Assembly (NCBI GenBank): GCA_905236315.1
Contig: CAJOPO010000094.1
Span: 1 to 6,480 of the forward strand
From: an uncultured Treponema sp.
GTDB taxonomy: Bacteria; Spirochaetota; Spirochaetia; Treponematales; Treponemataceae
Direction: 5' to 3'
Length of the DNA stretch: 6,480 nt
A model generated the notes under the pieces. The model was not told the origin of the DNA. It saw only the letters and a program-made list of their open reading frames with translations, and ran no database searches. Numbering within the stretch: the stretch's first letter is position 1; every line of letters begins with the position of its first letter. Shown here one piece after another: positions 6,095-6,480 of the stretch. The position numbers and the translations under genes were made by a program.

Positions 6095-6402
6095 AGGTGT
6101 CATGTTGAATGATGGCAAAACATCTATATGATTGCTTCTATGCTAGCCCAACTAAATAACATTCACACTTCTACTCCACCTAAGTTCTTACTTCCTCACT
6201 ACCTAAATGTTTAATTCCTCCTAGTAAAACTTAATACTATAATCTACCTAGATTAAACTCCCGTTCGTGTTAATCTCACTCTCCCCGATATTAAGATGTC
6301 TATAGCACAGATTCGTAGCAAGGGGGCAGTTCATATTCCCCTTTCTCGTCATTCTGAACTTGATTCAGACTCCAGCTCGCTACCCATGTGATACTTTAGG
6401 GA

Positions 6403-6430
6403 GCCTCTAAAAACTTCAGTTTTTAGAGGC
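6403..6430. other. Perfect 12-bp hairpin with 4-base loop
   Basis: GCCTCTAAAAAC (6403-6414) and GTTTTTAGAGGC (6419-6430) are exact reverse complements around TTCA. A T run of the kind that follows an intrinsic terminator is absent on either strand (AACTTTG to the right; TCCCTAAAG on the minus strand). It could be a weak bidirectional terminator or part of a repeat element together with the next hairpin. Confidence 0.6.
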
Positions 6431-6447
6431 AACTTTGAAAATGCGAT

Positions 6448-6480
6448 GTTGTAAGGCGCGCTATTATAGCGACTTGCAAC
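6448..6480. other. Second imperfect inverted repeat, reaching the window edge
   Basis: GTTGTAAGGCGCGCTAT (6448-6464) pairs with ATAGCGACTTGCAAC (6466-6480) with two mismatches and one two-base bulge. It sits 17 bases from the 12-bp hairpin. The pair may be the end of a mobile or structured element continuing outside the window. Confidence 0.45.

Larger units (their letters stand above)
5942..6480. other. Non-coding region upstream of the locus
   Basis: No frame in this 539-base stretch has both a ribosome site and a family resemblance; the longest open stretches are short and lack start signals. It contains the weak promoter-like site near the first gene, a heptamer tandem array (6001-6056), a plus-strand promoter-like pair (6066-6094), a GTCATTCTGA stretch (6348-6357) resembling part of R1 and R2, and two adjacent hairpins at the right edge (6403-6430, 6448-6480). 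It most likely separates this gene run from whatever lies to the right. Confidence 0.6.

Noticed and set aside
6128..6214. 28-residue plus-strand frame downstream of the promoter-like pair
   Set aside because: No ribosome site, no recognisable motif, and a length expected by chance.
6257..6393. Open plus-strand stretch containing ATG 6296
   Set aside because: About 45 codons without a ribosome site; its end overlaps repeat-like GTCATTCTGA sequence, so it is not supported as a gene.
6403..6430. Intrinsic transcription terminator
   Set aside because: The stem is strong but neither side is followed by a T run, so only a hairpin is claimed.

Overview
The window is an AT-rich surface-polysaccharide (capsule/teichoic-acid-like) locus with every credible gene on the minus strand, so transcription runs from high to low coordinates. 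Three long poly-G tracts on the coding strand (8, 9 and 10 G), closely packed ATGA-type gene junctions and strong AAGGAGGT ribosome sites suggest a Campylobacterota genome, probably an enterohepatic Helicobacter or a relative. This placement is inferred from sequence style, not from a marker gene.

Layout in transcription order: 6480-5942 is a leader of about 540 bases with no convincing gene. It holds two hairpins at the window edge, a degenerate heptamer tandem array and a possible promoter. Next come a complete CDP-glycerol glycerophosphotransferase-like (TagF-family) gene (5941-4634), repeat copy R2 (4660-4468), an FkbM-family methyltransferase with an internal G10 tract (4467-3358), an extended-SDR sugar epimerase/dehydratase (3333-2266), a LicD-family phosphotransferase (2273-1464), an IspD/TarI-like cytidylyltransferase (1467-745), repeat copy R1 (770-587), and the first 195 codons of a second TagF-family gene (586 to the window edge).

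Together the genes look like a module that activates a polyol or similar phosphate as a CDP derivative (IspD/TarI-like), transfers it (LicD and two TagF-like enzymes), and modifies a sugar (epimerase) and adds a methyl group (FkbM) to a surface glycan. The exact substrate cannot be read from the sequence.

The most unusual structure is the pair of ~190 bp direct repeats, R1 and R2. Each begins with a poly-G tract inside the last codons of the upstream gene and ends at the Shine-Dalgarno and start codon of the downstream gene. In the present tract lengths both upstream genes stop within about six codons of the tract. Adding one G opens a frame through the whole repeat in both copies, giving 58- and 61-residue tails that are clearly homologous and that terminate exactly at the next start codon (TAAATG and TAATG). 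This predicts a slippage-controlled switch of the C-terminal tail that may also switch translational coupling to the next gene.
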